Assembly (NCBI GenBank): GCA_964019135.1
Contig: OZ025263.1
Location: 24,427,639-24,491,638, forward strand
Length of the DNA: 64,000 nt
Source: Arenicola marina
Taxonomy: Eukaryota > Annelida > Polychaeta > Arenicolidae
Reading direction: 5' to 3'
The notes beneath the pieces were generated by a model that did no database searches, was not told where the DNA came from, and saw nothing but the letters and a program-made list of their open reading frames with translations. Made by a program: the position numbers and the translations under genes. This document shows, piece by piece, positions 22,516 through 34,223 of this stretch (position 1 is the stretch's first letter; each line of letters starts with the position of its first letter).

Positions 22516-22872
22516 AAGACTCTTTACCACCTCATAGTATATAAAATATAGTAATAAAACGATGGTGATTTAAGTCAATGATAATAAGATATTATTAACA
22601 TTATATAAGCGATAGTAAGTTAACAAATATAATGATAATACGAATTAATGATACGGCCATAATGAGTTAACAGGGGAGAAAACTACCAAGACCATATCTC
22701 TTACAATACTGAAAAAAACGAAAACAGTTGCAAGGAAAAAAAATTCAAAGATAATTATTACAACAAATAACACGTCACTATTGTTAACAAATTGCGGATA
22801 ATTACAAGACATTGTATTATGAAATGCGGAATGGGAACATATTGAAGTTCTTTCCACAGAAGGTTGACTCAC

Positions 22873-22991
22873 GTTAGGGTTGTTGCACGGCACATCGACA
22901 GCAACTTCGTCGCATTTACTCCAAGACTCAGACTTGATGCAGACCGGGCAGTAGCCATACTGTGTATCCGCTTGACAAACAGAGTTAGGGT
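22873..22991 (-). CDS. Cys-rich module 4, exon A
   Basis: Acceptor ttgtag, donor gtgagt at 22872. Reads DPNSVCQADTQYGYCPVCIK then SESWSKCDEVAVDVPCNNPN. C-P-V-C...W-x-x-C...C matches exon A of the other modules. Starts phase 1, ends phase 0. Confidence 0.78.
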
Positions 22992-23490
22992 CTACAAGAA
23001 ACCATAACTATATATGATAAATCAACGCTCAGGATTGTATTCAACATTTGCACAGCTTGGGGGTATCGTTTTACTTAAATTGACTATAGAGTATAGATAT
23101 AAGTTATTTATTGGTTTCGGAGATGTAAACATGTTCAGATATATAAATACTTTAAATAAATGCATACAAACCTGCAAGAAATTTAAACATCGATGTCAAG
23201 ATATGTGGCTCCGTTACAAAATGGCCATACATTGCTAAGCATTATTTAATGTTTATTTGTGACATTGCAGTTAGATCATCTTGCCACGAGTACGTGCAAA
23301 CATACTCACGTTGTGATACATAAGTCGCAGCAAATGCATGTGTTATTCCGAACGGGTATTGTCCTGTTACAAGTACACAGTGAAGTGTATCACCAGCACA
23401 CACATGCACAAAACACTACCCCGACAAAAGGGAGTTTACGACAATTGTGACGATTAAGAAATACATTTATATTAGCAAAGGAAGACTGAC

Positions 23491-23686
23491 CTGCACAGAC
23501 AGGGCTATTGGCGCACTGCTCGCAGCGAATGCCGTCCGCGTCGTCACCATAGTCCCAAGGGATGCAGACCTTGTTGTCTTGGGTGGAACTGCTGTTGAAG
23601 ACACAGTCCACGGCCTCGGCGCAATACCTCTTGAAATAGATGTAGGTTTCTCGCTTGTCCAGGAGTTGTTCTTCCTGACACACGGC
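23491..23686 (-). CDS. Cys-rich module 3, exon B
   Basis: Acceptor ttatag, donor gtcagt at 23490. Starts AVCQEEQLLDKRETYIYFKR, then YCAEAVDCVFNSS, KVCIPWDYGDDADG and CEQCANSPVCA. It is very close to exon B of module 2, including a stretch of about 45 identical nucleotides. Confidence 0.88.
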
Positions 23687-24089
23687 CTATAAATGGCGGT
23701 GCACGAACACGAGAAATGTAATTCCCACATTGATCGCTGTCATAGTCACATAGGCCAAGCAATTATTTCTAGGACCAATGCAGCTGTTTTTGATGCTGCA
23801 ATTATTACTGCCATCATAAACAAGGCAACCATACATTGCTTACAGTTTGGCTACTACATGTGGTGTCATAATCTGGACGCCAATGCTAGGATTGGTACGT
23901 TCGCTATCAGTGCCATTACAAATATATTTACTGTTGTTATTACAAAATCAAGTCTTCTAGTTTTATGATCAGTTCATCACTTCACTGCCGTTCAATATCA
24001 CTGATGCTAAGATATTTTGGGCCTAGTTCTGAGTATTCCACTTTGAGGCGACAGTGCTTGTACCCAGAATTCTGGGAATTAAATCATGC

Positions 24090-24450
24090 AGTCGTCATAG
24101 ATAACGTCATCGAATGACGTCATAGACAACGTCACCAAATGACGTCATCGAATGACGCATCTGATGACGACATAGATAACGTCATCGAATGACGACATGG
24201 ACAACGTCATCGAATGATGTCATTTAATGATGTCATCGAATGTCATCGAATGACGTCATTTGATGAAGACATAGATTACGTCATCGAATGAAACATCTGA
24301 TGACGACATAGATAACGTCATCGAATGACATCGAATGACGTCATCGAATGACATCGAATGACGTCATCGAATGACTTCATCGAATGGCGTCATCGAATGG
24401 CGTCAACGAATAAGTCATCTGGTGACGACATAGATAACGTCATCGGATGA
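24090..24450. repeat. gacgtcatcgaat short tandem repeat
   Basis: About 25 irregular copies of a 13-15-nt unit rich in TGACGTCA (CRE-like palindromes), ending about 30 nt from the donor of exon 24477-24592. Confidence 0.9.
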
Positions 24451-24476
24451 CGTCACATTTTGCATGCGGCACTCAC

Positions 24477-24592
24477 GTCGACGCCGGCACAGGACTGGAC
24501 CACAGCATGGAGGTCGCACATAGTAGGCGACGTGCTGTCGCACACGTAGCAACTTGGAACCGCAGGGCTGGTGCAGTCACCAAAGTCAGGTT
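24477..24592 (-). CDS. Cys-rich module 3, exon A
   Basis: Acceptor tgctag, donor gtgagt at 24476. Reads EPDFGDCTSPAVPSCYVCDS then MCDLHAVVQSCAGVD. C-Y-V-C-x...C...C is shared with the exon A of module 2 (CNVCNNTSP, VVQSCAGGD). Starts phase 1, ends phase 0. Confidence 0.85.
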
Positions 24593-25237
24593 CTAGCAAA
24601 GTCATACGGAGGACATGAACAAAGCGGTAAGGCATACATACGTTCCATGACATAGTATCTGCGCGTTCAAATTGTGCCCATACAGATATGCCACGAGAGA
24701 TTGTGTTTCAAGGCGGTGTAATTAATATGCATCGTGAAAACGGTAGGGCCTTATTATTTAGTACCATCGATTCTTGTGCTAAGCCAAATGTGTCGCCCCA
24801 AGGGCTTAACTGGGCCCCGCTGAGGGGGGGGGGGGCAGGGGGGCACTATTATACAAACCTGGTGGGGAGGTTCTGCGGGTGCCTTGGTGCCGGGGGTTGC
24901 CGCGGAAAATACCCCTTCCAAGCGGATTTTGGCGGCAAAAACCCGACCGAGTAGAATTTGGCGGTGAAAAAGAGGGGCTTTACCGAGGAACCCTCCAAAC
25001 CCAGCAATTTATTAAGTGTCCCCCCCTCTCCTCCTCCGCCCCCCCCCCCCCCCCCCCCGGGAACCGGGTCAATCAACTCCTGGATCAATGACGTTGCAGG
25101 ACGTGACCGCTCCAGTGACAGGTCTAGAAATATACTTAGTCATGGCATATACATGTATATACATATACATTATTAACCGGAACAAGATATTTCCCCCTCT
25201 TCTCTAAGAACAAAGATATTGTGAAGAAGAGACTGAC

Positions 25238-25433
25238 CTGTACAGAAAGGGCTGTCGATGCACTTCTCGCAGCGAGTACCGTCCGCGTCATCACCATAGT
25301 CCCAAGGGATGCAGACCTTGTTGTCTTGGGTGGAAGTGCCGTTGAAGACACAGTTCGGGACCTCGGCGCAATATCTCGTGTAGTAGATGTAGGTTCCTCG
25401 CTTGTCCTGGAGGGCCTCTTCGAGACATACCAC
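25238..25433 (-). CDS. Cys-rich module 2, exon B
   Basis: Acceptor ctatag is not used; the AG before GTGGTATG at 25435-25434 (tataggtgg) gives phase 0. Donor gtcagt at 25237. Reads VVCLEEALQDKRGTYIYYTR, YCAEVPNCVFNG, KVCIPWDYGDDADG, CEKCIDSPFCT. Same 196-nt length as module 3 exon B. Confidence 0.87.
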
Positions 25434-26902
25434 CTATAAATAGACACATACGTCAGGCTAGATGGTGATCGCGAGGCAAGAGAAAATAAATTCATATTTA
25501 AAGTTGCATAACGAGCTCTTTCCCGCCAAAACTAAGCCCAGGTGACATATATATCACAGTTTGCAAAACACTCGATTGTTTCATTCTATAAATTCAGAAA
25601 TAAACATGCATCGCCGCTTCGGATGTGATGTGGCAAATGTGTCTATCCCGGGACACCGCGGAACTCTGTCGCGGCACTGCTACTTATAACAAAGCATCGC
25701 GAACTGTCGACGTTGATCACTAAGTTGAAAACCTGTGGTAAATTGATATCAGGTGCAAGGCTAAGAGACTCCACTCGGCAGTCCGGTATGCGTTGGAATA
25801 TAGACAAAAGAAATGTTGGATAATTCTAGGGCTGATGCTGTATTTTGACTTCTTTACTTGAGGCGGTATGAATCTTTAAGAGTTGCCCCAACTGGCGTTC
25901 GTGCTCACGCTGCCGGTATGGTTACTGTTATTCAATACCATTTACGTGATTACAGCCCAGACGGACAGCGTTGGCATTGATAAGGTTACTCTTCACACGC
26001 TCGTTGATATTGTTACTAGACCTACAACTACAGTGTGTACGTGGGTATCAAATTGCACTGATTTCCTGGCGATGCACACTATAGAACTTATCCCTAAAAG
26101 TATGAAAAGTATCCATCAATAGAACAGTTTTGTGCAATTGATGAGGGGCGAAAACCAGAAGACATTATACGGACTATGCAAATTTATCGTCGCAGCCTTG
26201 AGAAAGAGAAGGCAAGGCGTGTTATCACCACTTTAGCGCAATTTATTGGTCGCTGTGTGTTTTTTTTCTTTTTTGTATTAATTAATTGCACCAGGTCTGG
26301 AGGCCAGCCAAAGTACGCAATAAACTGTACTGGCAACTTCAGTGTATATACAATTATAATGTCGCTGTTATTGTTAATAGTGGAATACATACTTATTGAT
26401 CCTATCATAACAATTTCGGCTACGGTGACTATAGTTTTCCGTCAGTCCTCGCCAAATTAAGCAAGTAAGTAAAGCAGTACAAGTAAAGGGAGCTTTTGGG
26501 TTTACGGTTGGTGACACATCATTGGCCGCCCCAGAGGGGCCCGTATTCATAATCGCCACTTAGGCTACGCCACAAGACTTAGGGTTAAAAGGTTTTTTTT
26601 CGAGCGGGTTCAAAATACATAGGTCTGAATTAAGAAAGTGCTAAAATTACATTAAAAATAATTTATTAATCATGAGCACCACCACAATGAGATGGTGAGG
26701 CTAAGACGAAAATGCACTTTTCGTGCTTAACTTACGAGGGGATTATGATGAATACGGCGACACAGGCGACTTTTGGGTGACTATTATTCATTTTTAACCC
26801 GATATTCGCTCGACAAATCTTCCACTTGGCGCTAAGTCTAGTGGCGTAGCCTCAGTGGCGATCATGAATGCGGCCTCTGGGGTTTATGGTCGGGTTACTT
26901 AC

Positions 26903-27015
26903 GTCTCCGCCAGCACAGGATTGGACGACGGCGCTAGCGTCGCAGGCGCGAGGCGATGTGTTGTTGCACACGTTGCAGCCCGGTAAGGATTCGCCGGGGC
27001 AGTCACCACCAGGTT
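26903..27015 (-). CDS. Cys-rich module 2, exon A
   Basis: Acceptor tgtcag, donor gtaagt at 26902. Reads PGGDCPGESLPGCNVCNNTS then ACDASAVVQSCAGGD. Starts phase 1, ends phase 0. Confidence 0.85.
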
Positions 27016-27084
27016 CTGACAAACACAGACAGGACATTCAACAGCCTGACCTCACATGTATTCGACCCGAGCAGATATAAACGC

Positions 27085-27365
27085 GGTTCTACCCGATATC
27101 CATACCTTGATGAACACTCCAAGTATCGATTTCGCGATGAACGCGGCCAAGTATCGATTCCCGGATGAACGCGGCCAAGTATGGATACCTGGATGAACGC
27201 GGCCAAGTATCGATACCTGGATGAACGCTGTCAAGCATTGATACATGGATGAACGCGGCCAAGTATCGATACCTGGATGAACGCGGCCAAGTAGCGGAGC
27301 CTGGATGAACGCGGCCAAGTATTGATACCTGGATGAACGCGGCCAAGTATTGATACATGATACAG
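27085..27365. repeat. 28-bp minisatellite, about 10 units
   Basis: Unit gcggccaagtatcgatacct plus ggatgaac, upstream of the acceptor of exon 26903-27015. It is followed by a looser duplicated segment (gaatcgatataatataatatg) to 27.55 kb. Confidence 0.92.
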
Positions 27366-27558
27366 AATACATGATACAGAATCGATATAATCTAATATGG
27401 TATAATACTACCCAGACTGCTAATCCGACCCGCTATAGTGCTGTAGAATCGATATAATATAATATGGTCTACTAATACCTAGGCTACTAATCCGACCCTC
27501 TATATTGCTGTAGAATCGATATAATACAATATGGTATAATAATACCCAGGCTACGTAC

Positions 27559-27736
27559 GGTTACATGTACAGTTGTAGCAAATTTCCCCTTGGATGTTGG
27601 AGGGGTCAGTGTCGTTAAGACAGGAGCCGGCCGTGCTTCCCGCCAGGTCGAGACAGTCATCGCTGGGCACGCACTGGCGAGACACGTTGAACACCACTCC
27701 TCGCTTGTTGATCCATTCCACGTGCTGACAGACGTA
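27559..27736 (-). CDS. Cys-rich module 1, exon B
   Basis: Acceptor ccgcag, donor gtacgt at 27558. Reads YVCQHVEWINKRGVVFNVSR then QCVPSDDCLDLAG and ICYNCTCN. Same plan as other exons B but more diverged. Starts phase 0, ends phase 1. Confidence 0.82.
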
Positions 27737-27767
27737 CTGCGGGCAACAACAAGCGGCATAAAGATGT

Positions 27768-27970
27768 GACATCTGGGGCAGGGCATTTAAGTATATAGAT
27801 GCGACATCTGGGGCAGGGCATTTAAGTATATAGATGTGACATATGGGGCAGGGTATTTAAGTATTAAGATGTGACATCTGGGGCAGGGCATTTAAGTATT
27901 AAGATGTGACATCTGGGGCAGGACATTTAAGTATAAAGATGTGGCATCTGGGGCAGGGAATTTAGGAATA
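27768..27970. repeat. 35-bp minisatellite, about 6 units
   Basis: Unit gatgtgacatctggggcagg plus gcatttaagtata, starting about 30 nt upstream of the acceptor of exon 27559-27736. Confidence 0.92.
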
Positions 27971-28003
27971 AAGTGCTGGTAACATCCGGGGAGTTGTACT
28001 TAC

Positions 28004-28086
28004 TCCATCCTCGCATTGAACTTCAACTCCATTAGTGGCGCACTGGAGCCACGTGTCCTCGCCGCTGCATTCGACGCACGGACACG
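28004..28086 (-). CDS. Cys-rich module 1, exon A
   Basis: Acceptor caacag, donor gtaagt at 28003. Reads CPCVECSGEDTWLQCATNG then VEVQCEDG. Short version (83 nt) of exon A with C-x2-C...W-x2-C...C. Joins the mucin tract directly (TTTTATP then CPC). Confidence 0.8.
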
Positions 28087-28347
28087 CTGTTGACACGCCG
28101 ATAAAGACAGCAGTTCTAACACGTTATGTGTGTATATATATATGTCATCAGTTCATGATAGAAGTACGTGCGATACTGAACTATAAATATCACATTGAAA
28201 CCTGTTGCAATATAATACGTTTTACGAGATTTGATATTAGATTAGTTTTATAAGGCGCATGAAATTCAATCTAACAATTGCCTTAATGTGTACCGCTCAT
28301 AAGGGAGTACCGCTCGTTAAGCGGATTAGAGCAAGTCTTGTACTTAC

Positions 28348-29577
28348 GCGTGGCGGTGGTCGTGGTGGATAACGTTGTCTCGGTAATGGTGGACTCCGTG
28401 GTGGTTGTAGGAATGGTCGTGGATGACGTCGTCCCATTAGTCGCAGTGGGTGTTGTCACAGTTGTGGAAGTTGCTTCAGTTGTTTCAGTCGGTGTTGTCC
28501 CAGTGGAAGTTGTTCCAGTATCTGTGGCAGTTGTTTCAGTCGGTGTTGTCCCACTGGAAGTGGTTCCAGTATCTGTGGCAGTTGTTTCAGTCGGTGTTGT
28601 CCCACCGGAAGTGGTTCCAATAATTGTGGCAGTTGTTTCAGCAATAGTTGTCCCAGTCGAAGTTGTGCCAGGTATTGTGGCAGTTGTTTCAGAAACAGTT
28701 GGTTCAGTGGAAGTTGTTTGAGGGACTGTGGCAGTTGTTTCAGTAACAGTTGGTTCAGTGGAAGTTGTTTGAGGAACTGTGGCAGTTGTTTCAGAAAATG
28801 TTTGTCCAGTAGAAGTTGTTTGAGGGATTGTGGCAGTTGTTTCAGTAACAGTTGGTCCAGTGGAAGTTGTTTGAGGGACTGTGGCAGTTGTTTCAGAAAC
28901 AGTTTGTCCAGTGGAAGTTGTTTGGGGAACTGTGGCAGTTGTTTCAGAAAGTGTTTGTCCAGTGGAAGTTGTTTGAGGAACTGTGGCAGTTGTTTCAGAA
29001 ACAGTTGGTCCAGTTGAAGTTGTTTGGGGAACTGTGGCAGTTGTTTCAGAAACAGTTGGACCAGTGGAACTTGAATCAGAGACTGTGGAAGTTGTCTGAG
29101 GGACTGTGGCAGTTGTTTCAGAAACAGTTGGTCCAGTGGAAGTTGTTTGAGGGACCGTGGCAGTTGTTTCAGAAACAGTTGGCCTAGTGGAAGTTGTTTG
29201 AGGGACCGTGGCAGTTGTTTCAGAAATAGTTGGTCCAGTGGATGTTGAACGTTGTACAGTGGCTGTCGTCTCAATAGGGGTAGTTTCAGTCACCGTACTG
29301 GTGCCAGTAGCGCTCGTGGCGTTAAAAGTCACTGTCTGTGTTGTTTCCGGAGCGGTGGTCTCGGTGACAGTCGACGTAGGAGAGGTCTCAAAAAGCGAAA
29401 AAGTCACTGTCTGTGTTGTTTCCGGAGGGGTGGTCTCGGTAACAGTCGACGTCACAGAGGTCTCAGAAAGCGAGTACGTCACTGTCTGTGTGGTTTCCGG
29501 AGGGGTCGTCTCGGTTGCCGTCGCGGTGGTTGCTGATTGGCTTTGGGTCACCGTTTGTGTTGTCTCAGGGGCCGTCT
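28348..29577 (-). CDS. Mucin exon M1, 17-residue repeats
   Basis: 1230 nt, fully open, acceptor aaacag, donor gtaagt at 28347. Starts with ETTPPETTQTVT repeats, then about fourteen 51-nt units of the type TTATVPQTTSTGPTVSE, then TTATDTGTTSTGTTPTE units and a Thr-rich end. Dense Thr/Ser suits O-glycosylation. The parallel open frames here (LKQLPQSLKQLP and others) come from units divisible by three. Confidence 0.88.
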
Positions 29578-30234
29578 CTGTTTAAAGCAAATGCACAGTT
29601 CAAGAATGAGCAATGATTTCAAACAAGTACCATGAAGCCAAAATCAATGCACACGTAGCGTGCAAATTCAGCTCCATATAGAGCGACCAACTATATATTT
29701 AAATATTACTAAACTTTATCTTTGTCACATTTACGTTAGATCGTTGTCTGTAATAGCGATAATTGACCAGTCAATTTATACAGCAGCTTAATCTACTTCA
29801 TGCTAACATAGAGTGCACACTTTACCACAGACACAGCGTCAAACTCCGCTTCGCAAATACACCAGTATAAAATTTGTGAACAATAAAAGGGAGTAAAATA
29901 TATAGTTGAAATTGCCTTTCCATTCCCTTGTGCATGCCTATTTCAGTGTACATGTGAATACTAAGCTACAACGTGCATATATATAATCATACATATTCTT
30001 TTATGTACATATATATATAATATATCATGCACATAATAACAATGCATGCAATGCAATAAAAAGAACACATCTTGACCAATGATTCATGTGACATGCAGTT
30101 ATGTTTTCCAAGTAAGAAAACAACTAAGTGTTTGCCTGAAGGTTTCTAGTAATGCCGCATTGTTTATACGTGCAATTACCTATGCTATACATCCTATCCA
30201 CTATATCATATTGCCTACCACCCCGTCTCAAGTA

Positions 30235-30850
30235 GCCTACATAACCCGCCTTTTAATATTATGCTGCCTACTTACCATGCCCCTAATATCATACTGCCTA
30301 CCCATCATGTCTCCAAAATCATACTGCCTACTTACCATGCCCCATATATCCTACTGCCTACCCACACCGTCTCCAATATCATACTGCCTACTTACCATGC
30401 CCCTAATATCATACTGCCTACCCATCAGGTCTCCAATATCATACTGCCTACTTACCATGCCCCTAATATCATACTGCCTACCCATCATGTCTCCAATATC
30501 CTACTGCCTACTTACCATGCCCCTAATATCATACTGCCTACCCATCATGTCTCCAATTTCATACGGCCTAGTTACCATGCCCCTAATGTCCCACTGCCTA
30601 CAAACCCTGTCTCCAATATCCTATTGTCTGCGTACCCTCTCTTCTAATATTATGTTGCCTACTTACCCTGTCTCTACTATACTATTGTCTACTTACCATG
30701 CCCCTAATATCATATTGCCTACCTATCATGTCTTCTAATATGATATTGCCTATTTAGACTGTCGCCTAATATGATATTGCCGACCTATCATGCACTCACT
30801 ATCATATTATCTACCCACCCTGTCTCTACTGTTATGTTGCATACTTACGT
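30235..30850. repeat. 30-bp minisatellite, about 17-20 units
   Basis: Unit atcatactgcctacttacca plus tgcccctaat, alternating with a catgtctcca variant, decaying after 30.65 kb. It carries a gtaagt-like donor on the minus strand in many units but adjoins no exon I can find. The open + strand frame (MPLISYCLPIMSP) is a repeat artefact. Confidence 0.9.
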
Positions 30851-31168
30851 TGTATTTTAATATTTTATTGTCTAATGACAGTCACCAGTATCTTAATCTT
30901 TGCCTACTTACTCTGCTATCAAAATTGTATTGCCTATTTCCCTTATGACCATATACGAAACTCCCCATATCGTATTGTCACGTCATCTATATGATTCTGT
31001 CACACATATTGACGTTGTAGCTTATGTGCAGTATGTGCCTCTTACATTGCGACAATATTGACATATTATTATTATACAATTTCATTACGCTACACACTAT
31101 GCTACGGCATAGGTTATACAGTATGTAATACATTTACAATATTTTGCAGACGTTACAGATTACGGTAC

Positions 31169-31798
31169 CTGAGGTTCCGGAGGTGCTGGAAAACGGAACT
31201 GTAGCGGTTGTTTCTGTCCCAGTTGTTTCTTTGATGCTCGATAGAGGGACGGTTTGAGTTGTCTCAGACACAGTGGTGCTTGAACCCGGCACTGTTGCAG
31301 TTGTTTCCGTCGCCGTCACTTCACTGGTACTGGACAAAGGGACGGTCTGGGTGGTTTCCGTCTCAGTGGGGGTCGTCGCAGTCGTTTCTGAGGTGCTGGA
31401 GGCCGGGACTGTGGCTGTGGTCTCTGTGGCCGTCGCTCCGGACGTGCTGGAGGCCGTGACTGTGGCCGTGGTCTCGGTGGCCGAGGCTCCAGACGTGCTG
31501 GATACCGGCACAGTCGCTGTGGTCTCGGTCCCAGTGGTCTCTGTCCCTGTGCTGGACCCCGTCACTTCAGTGGTGGAAAACAACACGGTGGCTGTTGTTT
31601 CAGGCGGCGTGGTTCCGGTAGTTGTCTGGCCCGTGGTGGAGGTAAGAGGGACCGTCTGGGTGGTCTCCTCCGGGGTGGTGCTGGTCCCCGCCGTGTCCGA
31701 GAGGGTCAATATGACCGTGGTTTCCGCCGGGGTGGTGCTAACCGGCACCGTGCTCTCCGTGAAGGTGATGGTTGCCGTGGTCTCCTCAGCAGTGGAAG
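31169..31798 (-). CDS. Mucin exon M2
   Basis: 630 nt, open, acceptor gttcag, donor gtaccg at 31168. Starts STAEETTATITFTESTVPVS and repeats ATVPASSTSGATATETT and TQTVPLSSTSE units. Phase 1-1. Confidence 0.85.
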
Positions 31799-33149
31799 CT
31801 GAACGCGTGGGAACAAGTTTAAGTTATAGTGCGTGTATAGGATTATAGGTGCGTAATGCAAGTTTTGCGAACAGCGCACACATCAATTAGGGCAAAAGCA
31901 AAAATAAAAACAGTTTATGTATTGCACAATTGATAATATAATATTATGGAAATTAAAATCAGAAATGACGCAAAACAAGACATCATCAAAATACACCATG
32001 AATATTTTAATTCAACAAAAATTTGAAAATACACAAATAATTAAACATAAGATACACAATAACTAAATCTGTATTGGAACGTTACCATGGTATGTACGCT
32101 TATAGCACCAACAATTATGTATGATCACATATAGTATACGATATGCACGCATTCATAATTAGCATAATATTTCATCTCATCGCAATATCGTCTTCCATCA
32201 AAATCCATTAACATGCGACACACACACGAATGTATGAACAGACACAGGTTACATACAACACGAGAATGGCCTTCAATTCATGGATTTGGCTCCCCCCCCC
32301 CCCCCCCGCCGAAAGAACTAAAAAAAGTGTCCACACAATCAATTATGCCTTCATATTACTGTACCTTATTTCCTTGCTTAAAGCCAATTTGTTGAATGAT
32401 ATCTCTCGCAATTTATGGCCTTTCGCTATGTGTACAGTAACCAATGGATCTTCAAACCAGTTTGCATGCTTTGGAAAGGAAAGGGGCTTTCTCGGCAATG
32501 GCAGCTTCACAGGTGTCTTAATATTTATTTTGAGGCATTTACTTTGACATGGTAGAACAATATGTGGCATACTTCATTGTGCAAAGACATTTACGTGAAG
32601 ATAATATTTGGCATAAGTTATTATGTACAGATCATACTTAATGGGGCCTATCTTGTCCAAAGAAATGTACGTGTAAATAAATACGAATAGCAATCAAATA
32701 TCTCAGAACCTGCCATACAACCGAGAATTCCCATATTATTTTTCATATGCCATGGTCGGATAGACACTATAATAGAAATAGTAGCACGATAAAGCAGAAA
32801 ATATATGCACGGGCACATTCATTTCATTCCTTTAAATATGCAAATAAGTTAACATGAAACTATATGCATGAATATATACTTATACAAATGGCGAAACAAG
32901 AAAACAAAAGTTGGAAATAATAGGGCGTGGGGACAATATCATTGAACAGAATGAATACAACAAAATAAAGATTTGCTTCGCCGAAGAACTGGAAAACAAA
33001 TCAAGTCAAAATGATGTGTTGACGATGAGTTGCGTGAACGTATAAGGCAACACACAGCGTGAACGTATAAGGCAACACACAGACATGGATGTAGCCATGG
33101 TGAGGGTGTTCGTTGCCATGGTCAAATTCGCTATGTTTGGCTAACTTAC
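31799..33149. other. Intron, AT-rich, no exon recognised
   Basis: Holds a poly-C tract at 32.28-32.30 kb and a 30-nt duplication (gtgaacgtataaggcaacac) at 33.04-33.08 kb. Nothing else recognised. Confidence 0.6.
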
Positions 33150-34223
33150 CCGAAAATGATTGCGTGCTGTCAACAATCGTCGTAGCCGTAACGCTGGAAG
33201 TCTCAGATTCAGTCACAGTCGGAGTCGTTTCAGTGGTAGACCCTGTTGTTTCAGTCACTGTCTGCGTTGTTTCAGTGGAAGTCGTTTCAGTGATAGAAGT
33301 CTTTTCAGTTGTAGACCCTTCTATTTCAGTCACTGTCTGTGTTGATTCAGAGGGAGTCGTTACAGTGATAGAAGAAGACTCTTGAGTGGCAGAGGTTTCC
33401 GTTAACGTCACTGTCTGTGTTGTTTCGACTGGCGTAGTTTCAGTGATAGACGTTGTCTCTTCGAAGGCGGTTGTGGTTTGTTGTGTGGTTGACTCTGCTG
33501 TCAAAGTGACAGTCTGTGTTGTTTCAATGGGAGTCGTTTCAGTAATAGAAGTAGTCTGTTCAGCGATAGAAGTAGTCTGTTCAATGGTAGACCCTTCTGT
33601 TTCAGTCGCTGTCTGTGTTGTTTCAGGTGGCGTTACAGATGTTGTCGCTTGCGTCGGTGTCACAGTCTCAGTCGTATCCAGCTTGGTGGTGGCAGAGGTT
33701 TCTGTGGTCGGCGAAATGGTAGTCTCCGTAAATGTCACCAATCGTGTTGTCTCCGTCGGCGTTATTGCCACTGAGGTCGTTTCAGTGATTGAAGTTGTTT
33801 GTTCAGTGGTAGACCCTACTGTTTCAGACACTGTCTGTGTTGTTTCAGTGGGAGTCGCTTCGGTGATAAAAGTAGTCTGTTCAGTGGTAGAACCTTCTGT
33901 TATAGTCACTGTCTGCGTTGTTTCGACTGGCGTTGTTTCAGTTACAGATGTTGTCTCTTCGATGACAGTCGTAGATCCCTCTGTCTCGGTCACTGTCTGT
34001 GTTGTTTCGGGTGGCGTTACAGATGTTGTCGCTTGCGTCGGTGTCACAGTCTCAGTCGTATCCAGCTTGGTGGTGGCAGAGGTTTCTGTGGTCGGCGAAA
34101 TGGTAGTCTCCGTAAATGTCACCAATCGTGTTGTCTCCGTCGGCGTTATTGCCACTGAGGTCTCGGTCTGAGACACCGTGTTGATCACCGTGCTCTCAGG
34201 AACGGTCGCTGCCGTGCTCTCCT
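33150..34223 (-). CDS. Mucin exon M3 with an internal duplication
   Basis: 1074 nt, open, acceptor gatag, donor gtaagt at 33149. Repeats of TTSITETTPVETTQTVT and EGSTTEQ type. A segment of about 180 nt (ITPTETTRLVTFTETTISPT through VTPTQATTSVTPPETTQT) occurs twice, 384 nt apart, in frame and nearly identical. Phase 1-1. Confidence 0.87.

Noticed and set aside
30079-30738. 219-codon plus-strand ORF (MPLISYCLPIMSP repeats)
   Set aside because: Falls on the 30-bp minisatellite; unit divisible by three; no domain and no splice support.
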